Origin: Allobosea sp. CS1GBMeth4
GTDB lineage: Bacteria; Pseudomonadota; Alphaproteobacteria; Rhizobiales; Beijerinckiaceae
Assembly: GCF_900185715.1 (NCBI RefSeq)
Contig: NZ_FYAS01000002.1
Coordinates: forward strand, 124,001-188,000
DNA: 64,000 nucleotides
Direction of reading: 5' to 3'
The notes beneath the pieces were generated by a model. The model made no database searches. It was not told where the DNA came from and saw nothing but the letters and a program-made list of their open reading frames with translations. Each line of letters opens with the position of its first letter. Positions within the stretch are counted from its first letter, which is position 1. Positions 62,998-64,000 of this stretch are shown piece after piece. The translations under genes and the position numbers were made by a program.

Positions 62998-64000
62998 ATG
63001 TTCCCCAGGACATTCAAGGCGACGGTCGGACAGCGCCTGGCGCTGTGGGGCGTGCTCCTCGGCGCGCTGTCCTGTCTTTATGTCGCGATCGAGCTGGTCG
63101 GCTGGCGCAAGCTTCACGGCTTCACGCAGGCGCTCGCGGTGCAGAGCGACCTCGCGAGCCGTCTCGAGGCGACGTCGCTCGCCTTCGAGCGCGTCAGCGA
63201 CGCCATCTTTTCCGGCGGCAGGGCGGAGCCGTCCGACCTCGAGGTGATCGCGATCGCGGCCGAAGACATCGCCACGCAGCTGGACGAGCGGCTGCAGGCC
63301 GACGCGCTGGCGATCGCGGCGCGCGCCACGGCGATCCGGCTGACGCCGGATACGGCGACGGCGAGGGCCGAGCTCAGGGTGATCTTCGACAAGCGCTCGG
63401 CGCTGCGGCGCGGGCTGGGCCGGGAGATCGACCGGTTGAGCGCCCGGCTGGCGCAGCATGTCGAGAGCGCCCACCGGAACCGGCTGCTCCTGTCGCTGCT
63501 CGGCCTGTTCAGCCTGGTGGTCATCGTCACGCTCGAGCATCGCTGGCTGGTCCGCCCGATCACGGCCATGGCGCGAGCCCTGGCGGGCAGCAGCCCGGAG
63601 GAGCAGCGGCTGCTGAGCCTCGCGATGCGGCGCGACGAGATCGGCATGCTCGGCCGGGCGCTGCTCGCGCATCTGCACGGCCAGCAGGCCGAGCACGAGG
63701 CCGCCCGGACCCGGCTGGCCGCCCTCTCCGACGAGGTCGCGCGCCAGGAGGCGGCCCAGGCCAGGAACGCTACCTTCCAGGAGCGGATCGCCGCGATCGC
63801 CCAGGCGCTCGAGCAGCATGCGGCGCGGCTGTCGCAGGCCGCGGCGGCGTTCACGCAGCTCTCGGGGCTCGTCGACGAGCGGGCCGGTGCGGCGGCGCAG
63901 TCGACGCAGCGCGTCTCCGGGCATGTCGACCATGTCGCCAACGCCATCACCGAGGTTTCGGCGCTGCTCGCGACCGCGGCGAGCGAGGCGCAACGCACCT
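62998..64000 (+). CDS. Chemoreceptor-like membrane protein (truncated by window end)
   Basis: The frame from ATG at 62998 (MFPRTFKATVGQRLALWGVL) stays open to the edge, 334 codons. A first membrane helix (about 12-34), a periplasmic-like helical region, a second helix (LLLSLLGLFSLVVIVTL near 163-179), then a HAMP-like RPITAMARALAGSS and a coiled coil (HEAARTRLAALSDEVARQEAA; AAAQSTQRVSGHVDHVANAI) suggest a methyl-accepting protein. The signalling tip is beyond the window, so a sensor kinase is not excluded. Confidence 0.7.
   Translation, partial: MFPRTFKATVGQRLALWGVLLGALSCLYVAIELVGWRKLHGFTQALAVQSDLASRLEATSLAFERVSDAIFSGGRAEPSDLEVIAIAAEDIATQLDERLQADALAIAARATAIRLTPDTATARAELRVIFDKRSALRRGLGREIDRLSARLAQHVESAHRNRLLLSLLGLFSLVVIVTLEHRWLVRPITAMARALAGSSPEEQRLLSLAMRRDEIGMLGRALLAHLHGQQAEHEAARTRLAALSDEVARQEAAQARNATFQERIAAIAQALEQHAARLSQAAAAFTQLSGLVDERAGAAAQSTQRVSGHVDHVANAITEVSALLATAASEAQRT

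Overview
The window is about 70% G+C, gene-dense, and reads as chromosome of a Hyphomicrobiales (Rhizobiales) alphaproteobacterium, most like Bosea or a relative. Pointers are a map-radC pair, a PopZ (DUF2497) protein, a DUF4167-like protein, many GntR/FadR-family regulators and ABC substrate-binding proteins, and palindromic intergenic repeats of the kind seen in that order. The genus is inference; I see no rRNA. Four tRNAs are present (Leu-TAA, Asn-GTT, Cys-GCA, Trp-CCA). No prophage, IS element or CRISPR array was seen.

1-9.5 kb: one continuous minus-strand operon encodes a peptide-type (SBP_bac_5) binding protein with two permeases, a creatininase-family amidohydrolase, a PotABCD-type ABC transporter, and an RraA-like protein cut by the window edge. 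A divergent GntR regulator has a palindromic candidate operator in the shared promoter region. 9.6-17.3 kb: radC-map, then an iron-siderophore unit (TonB receptor, MFS carrier, FhuF-like reductase), a FkbM methyltransferase and a CinA N-domain protein. 17.3-22 kb: a soluble PAS-PAS chemoreceptor behind a perfect FNR/FixK box, a DUF1772 protein, gpt and an EamA exporter.

22-28 kb is the least ordinary stretch: inverted copies of two repeat families, a low-G+C orphan gene, about 950 bp without a convincing gene, and a run of small, mostly exported proteins. 28-41 kb holds an AMP-binding enzyme, tRNAs, GST, VanZ-like and PCMT-type proteins, tolC, popZ and valS. 41-55 kb holds an unusual L,D-transpeptidase-like/SH3 pair, a CBS-domain membrane protein, a chromate module (rhodanese-ChrB plus ChrA), an FAD monooxygenase, an acyltransferase-like membrane protein, cysE and a SelW-like protein.

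55-64 kb: tuf, tRNA-Trp, secE and nusG are in the usual order but separated by inserted genes: a PEP-mutase/isocitrate lyase-family enzyme, GntR regulator, orphan branched-chain-type binding protein, DapA-family enzyme and methyltransferase. A second copy of the last ten tuf codons plus stop, followed by a terminator, lies 41 bp beyond the tuf stop. The enzyme gene and the binding-protein gene share an exact 11-bp upstream motif. A chemoreceptor-like gene runs off the right edge after the nusG terminator.
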